A DNA stretch of 7,865 bases, taken from positions 1 through 7,865 of the forward strand of contig JAATVP010000261.1 in the NCBI GenBank assembly GCA_014523625.1, in the 5' to 3' direction. The position numbers and the translations under genes were made by a program. Source of the DNA: Nitrososphaerales archaeon TH5896 (GTDB taxonomy: Archaea > Thermoproteota > Nitrososphaeria > Nitrososphaerales > Nitrososphaeraceae). The notes under the pieces were generated by a model. That model ran no database searches, was not told the origin of the DNA, and worked only from the letters and a program-made list of their open reading frames with translations. This document shows, piece after piece, positions 1 to 6,165 of this stretch; the first letter of the stretch is position 1, and each line of letters opens with the position of its first letter.

Positions 1-57
1 AGTGAGGCTGAAAATATTAAACTAATTCAAAGGATGGCGTTCAACGCATGGGCCTGA
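1..57 (+). CDS. Possible 3' end of an unrecognised plus-strand gene (partial)
   Basis: Frame 1 is open from the first base to a TGA at 55-57 and reads SEAENIKLIQRMAFNAWA, a sensible mixed helical composition. The other two plus frames meet stops early. If real, this is the C-terminus of a gene that begins outside the window and converges on the permease gene. A T-run at 123-128 could end its transcript. Eighteen codons are too few to identify a family, and an open stretch this short can arise by chance. Confidence 0.3.
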   Translation, partial: SEAENIKLIQRMAFNAWA

Positions 58-118
58 AAAATTGAATAATGTGTGATCGAACTTCAAATTAGATGGTTTT
101 GTGAACGTCAAAGATGTA

Positions 119-130
119 TGTATTTTTTCT
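119..130 (+). terminator. T-run between converging genes
   Basis: Six consecutive T at 123-128 lie just past the possible gene ending at 57. Archaeal transcription commonly ends at such T-tracts without a hairpin. No strong hairpin is seen here. The site overlaps nothing coding. Confidence 0.3.
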
Positions 131-136
131 TCTCCA

Positions 137-1489
137 CTATAGCGCTCTTAATGCATCCACTGGAAGGTAACGTGACGCCTTCCAAGCAGGATAGAGGCCT
201 GCCATAACGCTCAAACCGACCGAGATAAACCATACCCTCAGCATATCCTCTCCGAGATATACTGGAGTAAGTGGTTCTGATTCTTGTTCCTGTTCCCCGG
301 TTTGTTCTGAGTCAGATGTCACTGAGGTATCTGAGCCAGTATCAGTAATATTTTCACCGGCAGCATTTTCTTCACCTCCGCCTCCTGGACTGGCACTGAC
401 TAGAAGATATCCCATTCCTATGCCGGCAACCAGGCCCGAAGATGCACCCATTATACCAATAAGTAATGCTTCAAAAAGGAACAGGCCAAGGATCGTTGTA
501 TTCTTGGCCCCAATTGCCTTCAATGTCCCTATCTCTCTTATTCTTTCAACTACAGAGGTATAAAGTGTGGTGATTATGCCGACTGCGCCTACCACCAGCG
601 AAATGATCGCGATACTTGCAAGGAAAGCATTAATTCCGCCTGTAAACTCTTCAATAGTCTTAAGGATATTTTGTACGGTAGTAATCCCGATATCATTACC
701 ATACAAGGTCCTGATCTCTTCTTCGACCACATCAACGTAATCTGTCGATGAGGCAGCAACGAACAATGAATCGTATTTACCTGCACGTTGAAGTAAATCG
801 TCCCCTGGCTGCAATCCGATTACAACGGCATTGTCAACAGTGGGATTTCCAGTCGATTCGATAATCCCACGGACTACAAAGCTCTTTGACTCCTCTTTAG
901 CTTCTCCGGTATCAGGGTCAACGAATGAATAGGATAATCTTACGCTTTGTCCCAAATTGATAAATGGAGTTGATTCACCAGGAGGGGAGGCGATATCTTC
1001 GGCCACCAGGATAGCAGTTGGATCATTTGCCGACGGTAGAGTCGAGCCTTCCATCAGCTCAAGCGTGGGTGAAATTACGAATAGCTGACTTGGATCCATC
1101 GAAAGAACAGAGAAGGATTTCGATTCGCTACCGGACTGAATGGAAATTTCACCTTGATATGAAGGAATTACCTGACTCACGAACGGTAGTGAGCGTATTC
1201 GAGACTCGACTGCTGCATTTAAGGTTATTTTGGCGGATGGAGGAGGAGCGACGCTTCCTATGCCTCCTCCACCATCGTCTTGATCCTGCTGCACACTTGA
1301 AACAAACAGTATGTTTGGAGCGAGATTGGCAAATTGTTTGTTAAAAAAGTCGCTGAAGCCTGCGCCGAATGCGTTAACTGCGACTAGAAGACTACTTCCA
1401 ACAAGTACCATCAAGATCGTTAGTGCTGAGCGGACCTTCCTCTCTTTTATAGCCCCCAATGAAAGACCAAATATCTCTTTTACATTCAA
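137..1489 (-). CDS. MacB/FtsX-family ABC transporter permease
   Basis: This 450-residue membrane protein has the layout of MacB-type permeases: a short cytoplasmic start, TM1 at about 22-44, a large extracytoplasmic domain at about 45-280 (MacB_PCD-like), then an FtsX domain with TM segments near 285-308, 334-366 and 416-435. The cytoplasmic coupling segment ERIREIGTLKAIGA (315-328) and the end YPAWKASRYLPVDALRAL are typical. Such permeases pair with an LolD/MacB-like ATPase and move lipoproteins, peptides or drugs, or transmit force across the membrane. The start is TTG, because an in-frame TAA lies seven codons upstream and no ATG fits before TM1. Two stretches are unusual: an acidic Ser/Glu/Gln-rich loop at 369-406 before the last TM, and a Gly/Pro-rich loop at 70-85. 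No ATPase gene is adjacent in the window, so the substrate cannot be inferred. Confidence 0.9.
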   Translation of the reverse strand: MNVKEIFGLSLGAIKERKVRSALTILMVLVGSSLLVAVNAFGAGFSDFFNKQFANLAPNILFVSSVQQDQDDGGGGIGSVAPPPSAKITLNAAVESRIRSLPFVSQVIPSYQGEISIQSGSESKSFSVLSMDPSQLFVISPTLELMEGSTLPSANDPTAILVAEDIASPPGESTPFINLGQSVRLSYSFVDPDTGEAKEESKSFVVRGIIESTGNPTVDNAVVIGLQPGDDLLQRAGKYDSLFVAASSTDYVDVVEEEIRTLYGNDIGITTVQNILKTIEEFTGGINAFLASIAIISLVVGAVGIITTLYTSVVERIREIGTLKAIGAKNTTILGLFLFEALLIGIMGASSGLVAGIGMGYLLVSASPGGGGEENAAGENITDTGSDTSVTSDSEQTGEQEQESEPLTPVYLGEDMLRVWFISVGLSVMAGLYPAWKASRYLPVDALRAL

Positions 1490-1802
1490 CCTTGAATTCT
1501 TCTCACTTTATCTATAATAGAGTACTTCCTTATATGATAAAGTACAGGCCACTAATTTCCGAAAGAAGAATTCGATATTGGGTCATAAGCTAGTGAAGGC
1601 TGGTGAATCAGTGTCTTTTTTCCTGGTCCTCCAGATGGACAGGAATGCTGCTCGCCGTACCTACACAGAAAATTTTTTTATGAAAGGCATATGACTTAGA
1701 TTATTCGAATGAAATAACACCTAATAATTGGCTATGTTCGGAATAATTTTCCCTACTAGAGTGTAAGAAAGACCTAAATTCAGCTGATAATATTCCTAGA
1801 CC
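1490..1802. other. 313-base divergent intergenic region
   Basis: This region separates the permease from the first CHRD gene and must hold both promoters. It contains T-runs at 1616-1621 and 1673-1679, and an imperfect hairpin at 1621-1644 in which TCCTGGTCC pairs with GGACAGGA, leaving one bulged G and a seven-base loop. The hairpin is followed 28 bases later by the second T-run, so a small RNA is conceivable but unsupported. The weak TATA-like stretch CCTAAATT at 1773-1780 is the only candidate at the right distance from the CHRD start. No tRNA or convincing gene was seen. Confidence 0.4.
1507..1545 (-). promoter_or_regulatory. Candidate TATA region of the permease gene
   Basis: Read on the minus strand, TTTATCATATA lies at 1542-1531 and CTATTATAGATAAAG at 1522-1507, upstream of the TTG start at 1489. 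The first would give a short leader of about 20 bases and the second a nearly leaderless transcript. I cannot tell which is used. Confidence 0.35.
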
Positions 1803-2549
1803 ATGTTAGAGACCAAAATTAAAGTACTTATGTCGACAATTCCAGTAGGTTTACTGGGTGCTCTCTTGATCCTAATGGTCCAATCTGCACCTGTGCCAGC
1901 ATTGGCTCAGTCTGGCCAGGGGACATTCTTTGAAGAAGCAGTAAGAGAAGCTGGCCAGACGCAGCAGCAGCAAAACCAGACGGAAGCAGCACCAGCACCA
2001 GCAGCACCAGCACCTCCTAGCTCAGCAGAGCAGCAAAACCAGACGGAAGCAGCACCAGCACCAACGGCACAGCAGCAACAACAAACACAAGATTACGATG
2101 CTAATCTAACCGGCAGTATGCAGGTTCCGCCAATCACAACTAACGCTACCGGACTAGCTGAATTAGAGCTGAATGACGATGGTGATGAGATATCGTATGA
2201 TATCCAGGTAGAAGATATAGAAGGTGCTACCCAAGCACATATTCATCAGGGTAGCGAAGGCGAGAATGGTGACGTGGTCGTAAGCTTATTTAACTCGACA
2301 GAACCGACCGACGTTAACGATGGAACATTAGAAGACGGGGACTTCACCTCTGAAGATTTTGTAGGACCATTACAAGGACAAAACATGTCTGCTTTAGTAG
2401 AACTGATGGATAATGGACAAGCTTACGTGAATGTGCACACTGAGGCCAATCCAGATGGGGAGATCAGAGGAACAATCGTTCCTGATGTCACAGACGGAGA
2501 AGCCGGCGATGATGACGACAATGGAGATGACGACGATGACGACAACTAA
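1803..2549 (+). CDS. Secreted CHRD-domain protein with Q/A/P linker and acidic tail
   Basis: This is a 248-residue exported protein. Residues 1-35 form a Sec-type signal peptide (lysines at 5 and 7, hydrophobic core about 13-26, likely cleavage after ALA at 35). A low-complexity Gln/Ala/Pro linker covers about 52-96, and a CHRD domain about 98-227, with the family-like features VPP near 108-110, AHIHQG at 145-150 and YVNVHTEANPDGEIRG at 208-223. The last 18 residues are nearly all Asp, Gly and Asn. CHRD domains are named after chordin and occur in many bacterial and archaeal secreted proteins; their biochemical role is not settled. The histidines and acidic tail suggest metal or calcium binding, which is inference. 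The ATG is the first possible start, since an in-frame TAG lies at 1797-1799. Six NxS/T sequons suggest glycosylation. A close paralogue lies at 6193-6861. Confidence 0.9.
   Translation: MLETKIKVLMSTIPVGLLGALLILMVQSAPVPALAQSGQGTFFEEAVREAGQTQQQQNQTEAAPAPAAPAPPSSAEQQNQTEAAPAPTAQQQQQTQDYDANLTGSMQVPPITTNATGLAELELNDDGDEISYDIQVEDIEGATQAHIHQGSEGENGDVVVSLFNSTEPTDVNDGTLEDGDFTSEDFVGPLQGQNMSALVELMDNGQAYVNVHTEANPDGEIRGTIVPDVTDGEAGDDDDNGDDDDDDN
1966..2063 (+). repeat. 35-base perfect direct repeat coding the CHRD linker
   Basis: Bases 1966-2000 and 2029-2063 are identical over 35 positions. The offset is 63 bases, exactly 21 codons, so both copies are read in the same frame and encode QQNQTEAAPAP. The flanks also carry CAG/CCAGCA runs. 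The arrangement looks like an in-frame tandem duplication in the linker. Confidence 0.9.
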
Positions 2550-2583
2550 GAATAGTGAATTCAAGTAGAAAAAAAGCCAATGC

Positions 2584-2623
2584 GTGGGATATCGACACTC
2601 ATCCCCCTTTTCTTTTATCCCAC
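2584..2623 (+). terminator. T-rich terminator after the first CHRD gene
   Basis: About 60 bases past the CHRD stop, a T-rich stretch (CCCTTTTCTTTTATCC, 2606-2620) lies between a perfect 7-base inverted repeat, GTGGGAT at 2584-2590 and ATCCCAC at 2617-2623. The T-tract falls mostly in the loop, so the T-run rather than the hairpin is the likelier termination signal. Confidence 0.4.
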
Positions 2624-2846
2624 AATGTTGCGATTGTCAATTTGATTCTTTATTATCGCTGATGAGGTTTGAAAGTCGAAGAGGATAGCCCGATTATATG
2701 ATTTAGCTTATGATTACGGATTAAGTTACTTGTAGAGACTGAATCTGCAAATATATTATACTACTGCAAAAGAAAAGCCTGGAGAACTGAAGATCTACTA
2801 TTTCCTTTGGTGTGTCAAAGCCGTACACGCAGAATTGAGTAAAAAA

Positions 2847-2857
2847 CTTAAAATATA
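2847..2857 (+). promoter_or_regulatory. TATA box of the small secreted protein gene
   Basis: CTTAAAATATA is centred about 27 bases before the ATG at 2879. This is the distance at which an archaeal TATA box places transcription start on the start codon itself. It supports a leaderless mRNA and the ATG at 2879 rather than the in-frame TTG at 2867. Confidence 0.6.
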
Positions 2858-2878
2858 CCTGAAATATTGATAGGAACA

Positions 2879-3112
2879 ATGTCAAACGAAAAGAGCTACA
2901 ACAAAATAACAATCTCGATAGCAACAGCGTTGATGATTGTATTGACTGTTTCAGTGGGATTTCAACTTGCACAACCAGGCTTGGCGCAGAATGTGACTGA
3001 AGAAGCAGGTCAAGCAGTTGAGAATGCAACTGGGAATCAAACAGGGAATCAAACAGGCAATCAATCAGGTGGTCCATTAGAGCAACTAGGCCAAATGCTA
3101 GGCTTTAAGTAA
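2879..3112 (+). CDS. Small secreted protein with NQTG repeats
   Basis: This 77-residue protein starts MSNEKSYNKITIS, then has a hydrophobic segment (about 14-33) ending in GLAQ, a likely signal-peptide cleavage site. The mature part is only about 40 residues. It carries NVT, NAT, NQT, NQT and NQS, five potential N-glycosylation sequons, three of them in the tandem repeat NQTGNQTGNQSG. The C-terminus, PLEQLGQMLGFK, looks like a short amphipathic helix. I do not recognise a named family. Similar short exported proteins with such repeats seem common in soil Thaumarchaeota, but that is recollection. A TTG four codons upstream would also be in frame; the TATA spacing favours the ATG. The hydrophobic segment could instead be retained as a membrane anchor. 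Confidence 0.75.
   Translation: MSNEKSYNKITISIATALMIVLTVSVGFQLAQPGLAQNVTEEAGQAVENATGNQTGNQTGNQSGGPLEQLGQMLGFK
3032..3067 (+). repeat. Three 12-base tandem repeats (NQTG)
   Basis: GGGAATCAAACA occurs twice in tandem at 3032-3043 and 3044-3055. A third copy, GGCAATCAATCA, at 3056-3067 differs at two positions. The 12-base unit keeps the reading frame and adds one sequon per copy. Confidence 0.9.
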
Positions 3113-3125
3113 TAGAAGCGCTATC

Positions 3126-3183
3126 TGCTTTTTTATTCGTCTGTAAGAAGCCTGAGCCTAATTACGATTTTTTTTTAATTTTT
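3126..3183 (+). terminator. T-tracts after the small secreted gene
   Basis: A six-T run at 3129-3134 starts 16 bases after the stop codon. A nine-T run at 3168-3176 follows, then AATTTTT. This is a typical strong archaeal termination region. No stable hairpin precedes it. Confidence 0.6.
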
Positions 3184-3317
3184 AGGATTACCCATTCTTT
3201 TAAAATTCAAGGAACATTGTTGGAACTAATATTGGAGTTTGAATATTTGCCCACAAAGTCGTAGACTGGCTTATTTTCATGAATGCATTTGTCGCTCCAA
3301 AATTATATTAAGGCCTA

Positions 3318-3995
3318 GTGCGAATTCCTCCTCGAGGAGATAAAGAAATAGCAAAATTTGAAGAGTTTGAAGGCTCGGCCGGGGAATCAGAGGCCACGCC
3401 AACTGGTCCATCATTTTCATCATCATCATCTTCGACATCATCGCATCACAATTCCAATTCAAATTCAAACGAGATCAATGGTGATAATTTAAGAGACGAC
3501 TCTGTAAGACGTCAGCAAAACTATGTTGATAAACTGCAGAACATAAGCAGCTTCGATGATGCTTTTAACCTAGTAAAACTTGCAGTTGAGCAAAAATTTA
3601 AGATGCATAGGGCAGGGCTCTGTCTGGTACTACAAGGGCTGCCGAGCAATCTGGGAGCCTACCACGTCTTAGGCTCAAATATGATAATCGTAAATAAGCG
3701 CATATTGAGTCTCATCAAGGGAATTAAAACTACCGAACAGTATAATTCATATCTCTTTACAGTTCTGGCCCATGAATATTTGCATAGCTTCGGCATTATC
3801 GATGAGTTTCGTGTCCGAAATATGACTTACGAACTGTGCAAATCAATATTGGGAGATAATCATCCTTCAACGATAATGGCAAGATATGAACCGTGGTCAG
3901 TTTTTCCTGAGCTTGGAGCGATTCAAAATAGTTTTGATAGTAAATTTGAACTCATAAAAGAATTTGACAAGAGTAGCCAATCTTACATTTCGTGA
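3318..3995 (+). CDS. Unrecognised protein with HEYLH putative zinc-protease motif
   Basis: This 225-residue protein appears soluble, with no signal peptide or clear membrane segment. Residues 1-62 are acidic and low complexity (a Ser run at 34-42 and an Asn-Ser repeat at 45-51) and probably disordered. The folded part starts near 66. It includes LGSNMIIVNKRIL (118-130) and LFTVLAHEYLHSFGIIDE (146-163), where H152, E153 and H156 form an HExxH zincin motif on a predicted helix. Candidate third ligands are E163, E172 and H182. An HExxH within such a helix after a beta-like segment suggests a small metallopeptidase, but I do not recognise the family and activity is inference. GTG is the only possible start: a TAA lies three codons upstream, and the next in-frame ATG is codon 96. 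The TATA-like AAATTATATTAA at 3299-3310 is too close to serve that start, so the promoter is unclear. Confidence 0.75.
   Translation: MRIPPRGDKEIAKFEEFEGSAGESEATPTGPSFSSSSSSTSSHHNSNSNSNEINGDNLRDDSVRRQQNYVDKLQNISSFDDAFNLVKLAVEQKFKMHRAGLCLVLQGLPSNLGAYHVLGSNMIIVNKRILSLIKGIKTTEQYNSYLFTVLAHEYLHSFGIIDEFRVRNMTYELCKSILGDNHPSTIMARYEPWSVFPELGAIQNSFDSKFELIKEFDKSSQSYIS
3417..3470 (+). repeat. TCA microsatellite and AATTCA hexamers
   Basis: Four TCA units at 3417-3428 begin a serine run. AATTCC/AATTCA units at about 3450-3467 encode Asn-Ser repeats. These slippage-prone repeats lie inside the disordered N-terminal part of the HEYLH protein. Confidence 0.75.
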
Positions 3996-4033
3996 TGCAT
4001 GCAGAACACTTCTCATCAATATTTTCGATCAGT

Positions 4034-4086
4034 GTATCCCCGTGCATATGTCGAATGCTAGCTTAGGATCATAATTCACGGGGTAC
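4034..4086. terminator. Inverted repeat between converging genes
   Basis: CCCCGTG at 4038-4044 pairs perfectly with CACGGGG at 4077-4083. The stem extends by GTA/TAC after one bulged T. The 32-base loop contains a further TATG/CATA pairing. The element lies in the 189-base gap between the HEYLH gene and amrS, which converge, so a two-way terminator is the simplest reading. There is no adjacent long T-run. Confidence 0.4.
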
Positions 4087-4184
4087 GTAACACAAACTAT
4101 CCATCTACAATTGAAGGGTCGAAGCACCTATAACTCCAGAGAGAAGGAAGTTCCCTTTAGCAAGTTTGACGAGTCTCGCACGAA

Positions 4185-5270
4185 TCACTGTATTATCCGA
4201 AAAACGCTGCTTCCTCTCTTATTGCCCTTCTTTAACGACCCAGTCACTGAAATGTGATATCCACAATTCCTACATGAGTTAGTCTTGTCAAGGTTCCATG
4301 AGAGGATATCGTACCCGTACCGTTTTATTACGACGTGATTACATTCAGGACAGTACGTATGCTCTAACGGATGACCGGGGACGTTGCCCAGATATGCATA
4401 TCTTAATCCTTCCTCCTTGGCTATAGAATGATGCCTTTCCAATGTTTCAATAGGAGTAAAACCAAAATCCATCATTTTGTAGTCGGGATGAAATCGGAGA
4501 AAGTGTATTGGAGTTTCCGGCCCTAATTCATCATATACAAACCTGCAGAGTTTCCTTGCCGCATCCAAGTCATCACCCACCTGGGGGACAATTAGATCGG
4601 TTACCTCGGTATGAATTGAGGTTCTCGCGTGTATTTCCTTTAATGTATGAAAAACGGGCTCCGCAGACGGTATGCCTATATACTGTCTCACAAATTCTTG
4701 CTTTCCACTCCCTTTGAAGTCGACTGTTATGCAATCGAGAAATTGGTCCATTAGGTTAACTGAATCAGGCGTATCGAAACCGTTTGAGACGAAGATATTA
4801 AAGAGTCCTCTCTTTCGCGCCTCGATGCCGCAGTCTCTGGCAAATTCGATGAATATCGAGGGTTCATTATATGTATATGCAATACCATCAGCGCCGTATT
4901 CTAGTGCAGTTTGCGCGACCTGCGATGGACTCATCTCAATTCCTTCAATTTTGCGTCGTTGTGAAATGTCATAGTTCTGGCAGTACTTGCAGAGCCAATT
5001 ACACCCTGTAGTGGCAATTGAGTATATAGCGCTACCAGGCTTGTAGTGTGTGACCGGCTTCTTTTCAATAGGGTCAATGTGTCCTGAAATTACCCTACCA
5101 TAAACATACAGGAATAACTTGTTATTGGCAACACCTCTAATGCCGCATAGCCCCGACTTTCCTTCAGGTATTTCGCAATATCTGGCGCAAGCAGTACATT
5201 TGACTCTACCATTTGGAAGATTCTCGTACAACTCAGCCTGTTTGCCCAACAAGTTGTCGCTGGATTGCAT
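4185..5270 (-). CDS. amrS: AmmeMemoRadiSam system radical SAM enzyme
   Basis: This 361-residue cytoplasmic protein belongs to the PflA-like (COG1180) radical SAM family. The family binds a 4Fe-4S cluster and cleaves S-adenosylmethionine to start radical chemistry. The cluster motif is CNWLCKYC (CX3CX2C, C90/C94/C97). The N-terminal CTACARYC...GLCGIRG block (C25, C28, C32, C42), TYNEPS, TEVTDLIVP and FLRFHPDYKM are characteristic of the AmrS subgroup. A zinc ribbon closes the protein (CPEC at 307-310, CRNC at 333-336). Families of this type are linked to Memo-like and AMMECR1 proteins; the substrate is not established. Neither partner gene is in the window. The ATG at 5270 is preferred over a TTG two codons upstream because the TATA box at 5296-5306 is about 30 bases from it. 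The gene is divergent from the phosphodiesterase gene. Confidence 0.93.
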   Translation of the reverse strand: MQSSDNLLGKQAELYENLPNGRVKCTACARYCEIPEGKSGLCGIRGVANNKLFLYVYGRVISGHIDPIEKKPVTHYKPGSAIYSIATTGCNWLCKYCQNYDISQRRKIEGIEMSPSQVAQTALEYGADGIAYTYNEPSIFIEFARDCGIEARKRGLFNIFVSNGFDTPDSVNLMDQFLDCITVDFKGSGKQEFVRQYIGIPSAEPVFHTLKEIHARTSIHTEVTDLIVPQVGDDLDAARKLCRFVYDELGPETPIHFLRFHPDYKMMDFGFTPIETLERHHSIAKEEGLRYAYLGNVPGHPLEHTYCPECNHVVIKRYGYDILSWNLDKTNSCRNCGYHISVTGSLKKGNKRGSSVFRIIQ

Positions 5271-5295
5271 TACCAAATACTCTGCTCAAATCAAT

Positions 5296-5306
5296 CTTAT
5301 AAAACC
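5296..5306 (-). promoter_or_regulatory. TATA box of amrS
   Basis: On the minus strand the sequence reads GGTTTTATAAG, centred about 30 bases before the ATG at 5270. This spacing implies a leaderless or nearly leaderless transcript. Confidence 0.55.
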
Positions 5307-5313
5307 TGCCTGT

Positions 5314-5325
5314 CCAAATAATAGA
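5314..5325 (+). promoter_or_regulatory. TATA-like box of the phosphodiesterase gene
   Basis: CCAAATAATAGA is centred about 27 bases before the ATG at 5347, the expected distance for a leaderless mRNA. It lies about 20 bases from the opposing amrS TATA box, so the two promoters are nearly back to back. Purine-rich GAAAGGAAGG at 5324-5333 could act as a ribosome-binding site if transcription started further upstream. Confidence 0.45.
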
Positions 5326-5346
5326 AAGGAAGGTAGGTTACAGCAA

Positions 5347-5886
5347 ATGAAAATTGGTATTATATCTGATACGCACGATGATATAGAAAACGTAAGGAGA
5401 GCTATTGATTTTTTTAACAAGGAGGATGTTCAGTATGTTATACACGCAGGCGACTACGTCTTTCCAGGTATTGTGATGGAGTTCAAGAAACTGAAAGCAA
5501 AGTTGATTGGCGTTTTGGGTAACAATGATGGTGAGAAAGGCCAGCTTCTCAGAGCCTTCTTGGAAATAGATGGTGAACTTAAGGGAGAATTAGGTGAACT
5601 GCATGTCAATGATCTCAAAATCGGAATTTATCACGGAACTTCACCCGACATTAAAAGGCAACTTATCGAAAGTGGGCGGTATAACATTATTGTCTGTGGT
5701 CATACCCATAAAATAGAGCCAGCTTGCTCTTCGATAGGAAAATACACCAAAGATATGTCCACACTCATACTTAATCCGGGGACTGGACACCGGAAAACTG
5801 AAAGTCTAGCAGGAGCTTTTGTCGAGGGGGGAATATTCATCCTAAATATTGAATCTAAAGAGTATAGATTTATTGAGTTACCATAA
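5347..5886 (+). CDS. MJ0936/YfcE-family metallophosphoesterase
   Basis: This 179-residue cytoplasmic protein has the calcineurin-like phosphoesterase core. All the metal-site motifs are present in order: SDTHD (D8, H10), GDY (D36), GNND (N59, D61), YHG (H96, in place of the usual GHG) and CGHTH (H119, H121), with the family-typical NPGT near 143. Length and motif order match MJ0936 and E. coli YfcE. Those enzymes are dinuclear, Mn- or Ni-dependent phosphodiesterases active on artificial substrates; the natural substrate is unknown. The start is the ATG giving MKIGIISDTH, the standard family N-terminus. Reading further upstream would add residues encoded by DNA overlapping amrS and is not credible. 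A T-run follows the stop closely. Pairing with amrS is head-to-head and does not by itself show a shared role. Confidence 0.93.
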   Translation: MKIGIISDTHDDIENVRRAIDFFNKEDVQYVIHAGDYVFPGIVMEFKKLKAKLIGVLGNNDGEKGQLLRAFLEIDGELKGELGELHVNDLKIGIYHGTSPDIKRQLIESGRYNIIVCGHTHKIEPACSSIGKYTKDMSTLILNPGTGHRKTESLAGAFVEGGIFILNIESKEYRFIELP

Positions 5887-5888
5887 TG

Positions 5889-5919
5889 CCCTTTTTTTGT
5901 TGGTTTCTGGCTCCGCCAG
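5889..5919 (+). terminator. T-run terminator after the phosphodiesterase gene
   Basis: CCCTTTTTTTG with seven T at 5892-5898 begins a few bases past the stop codon. A small hairpin follows it (CTGGC 5907-5911, TCC loop, GCCAG 5915-5919). The T-run alone is a good archaeal terminator. Confidence 0.55.
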
Positions 5920-6146
5920 TACCTAGGGGCACGACGACAGGATTGAGTTGGTAGCAAATGCCGTGCCCGTATAGTCTCTTTAACATCGATAACGGAGTGA
6001 CCACTGATCACTACGTATCGCTACTCCTGGTATTGTATAATCAGAATATCCGTTTGCCGATAATCAGCAAAATTCTAGTTATGGAACAGCACTATTCTAC
6101 CTTGGAATAGAATATTGCAGGCAGTTACTAATTTATTGAATTGGAA

Positions 6147-6165
6147 GAATAAATAAAAGAAAAAA
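6147..6165 (-). terminator. T-rich terminator of the second CHRD gene
   Basis: Read on the minus strand, the sequence is TTTTTTCTTTTATTTATTC, starting about 28 bases past the CHRD stop codon. It fits T-tract termination. The perfect TATTCTA/TAGAATA hairpin lies further downstream. Confidence 0.5.

Larger units (their letters stand above)
2550..2878. other. 329-base intergenic region before the small secreted gene
   Basis: It holds the probable terminator of the CHRD gene on the left and the promoter of the next gene on the right. The middle (about 2640-2840) is AT-rich with no credible gene on either strand. UGAUGA at 2660-2665 and CUGA at 2739-2742 resemble C/D-box sRNA boxes, but the internal boxes are missing. 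Confidence 0.4.

Noticed and set aside
1018..1344. Plus-strand open frame opposite the permease gene
   Set aside because: It lies inside a well-supported permease sequence on the other strand and shows no recognisable domain.
1578..1694. Short plus-strand gene of 33-38 codons
   Set aside because: It starts with TTG or GTG, has no TATA box at the right spacing and no ribosome-binding site, and its composition is not persuasive.
1830..1832. Alternative ATG start for the first CHRD protein (residue 10)
   Set aside because: It would remove the lysines at 5 and 7 that give the signal peptide its positive N-terminus.
2660..2742. UGAUGA and CUGA boxes resembling a C/D-box guide RNA
   Set aside because: The boxes are about 80 bases apart, the internal D' and C' boxes are missing, and there is no terminal stem.
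1966..3067. CRISPR array or mobile-element repeats
   Set aside because: The repeats are in-frame, lack regular unique spacers, and fall inside protein-coding low-complexity regions.
5119..5346. Upstream extension of the phosphodiesterase reading frame
   Set aside because: It overlaps amrS on the other strand, and the family N-terminus MKIGIISDTH begins exactly at the ATG at 5347.
5941..5985. tRNA-like D-arm (AGTTGGTAGCA)
   Set aside because: No acceptor stem, anticodon arm or T-loop can be placed, and the only GGTTCG is more than 200 bases away.
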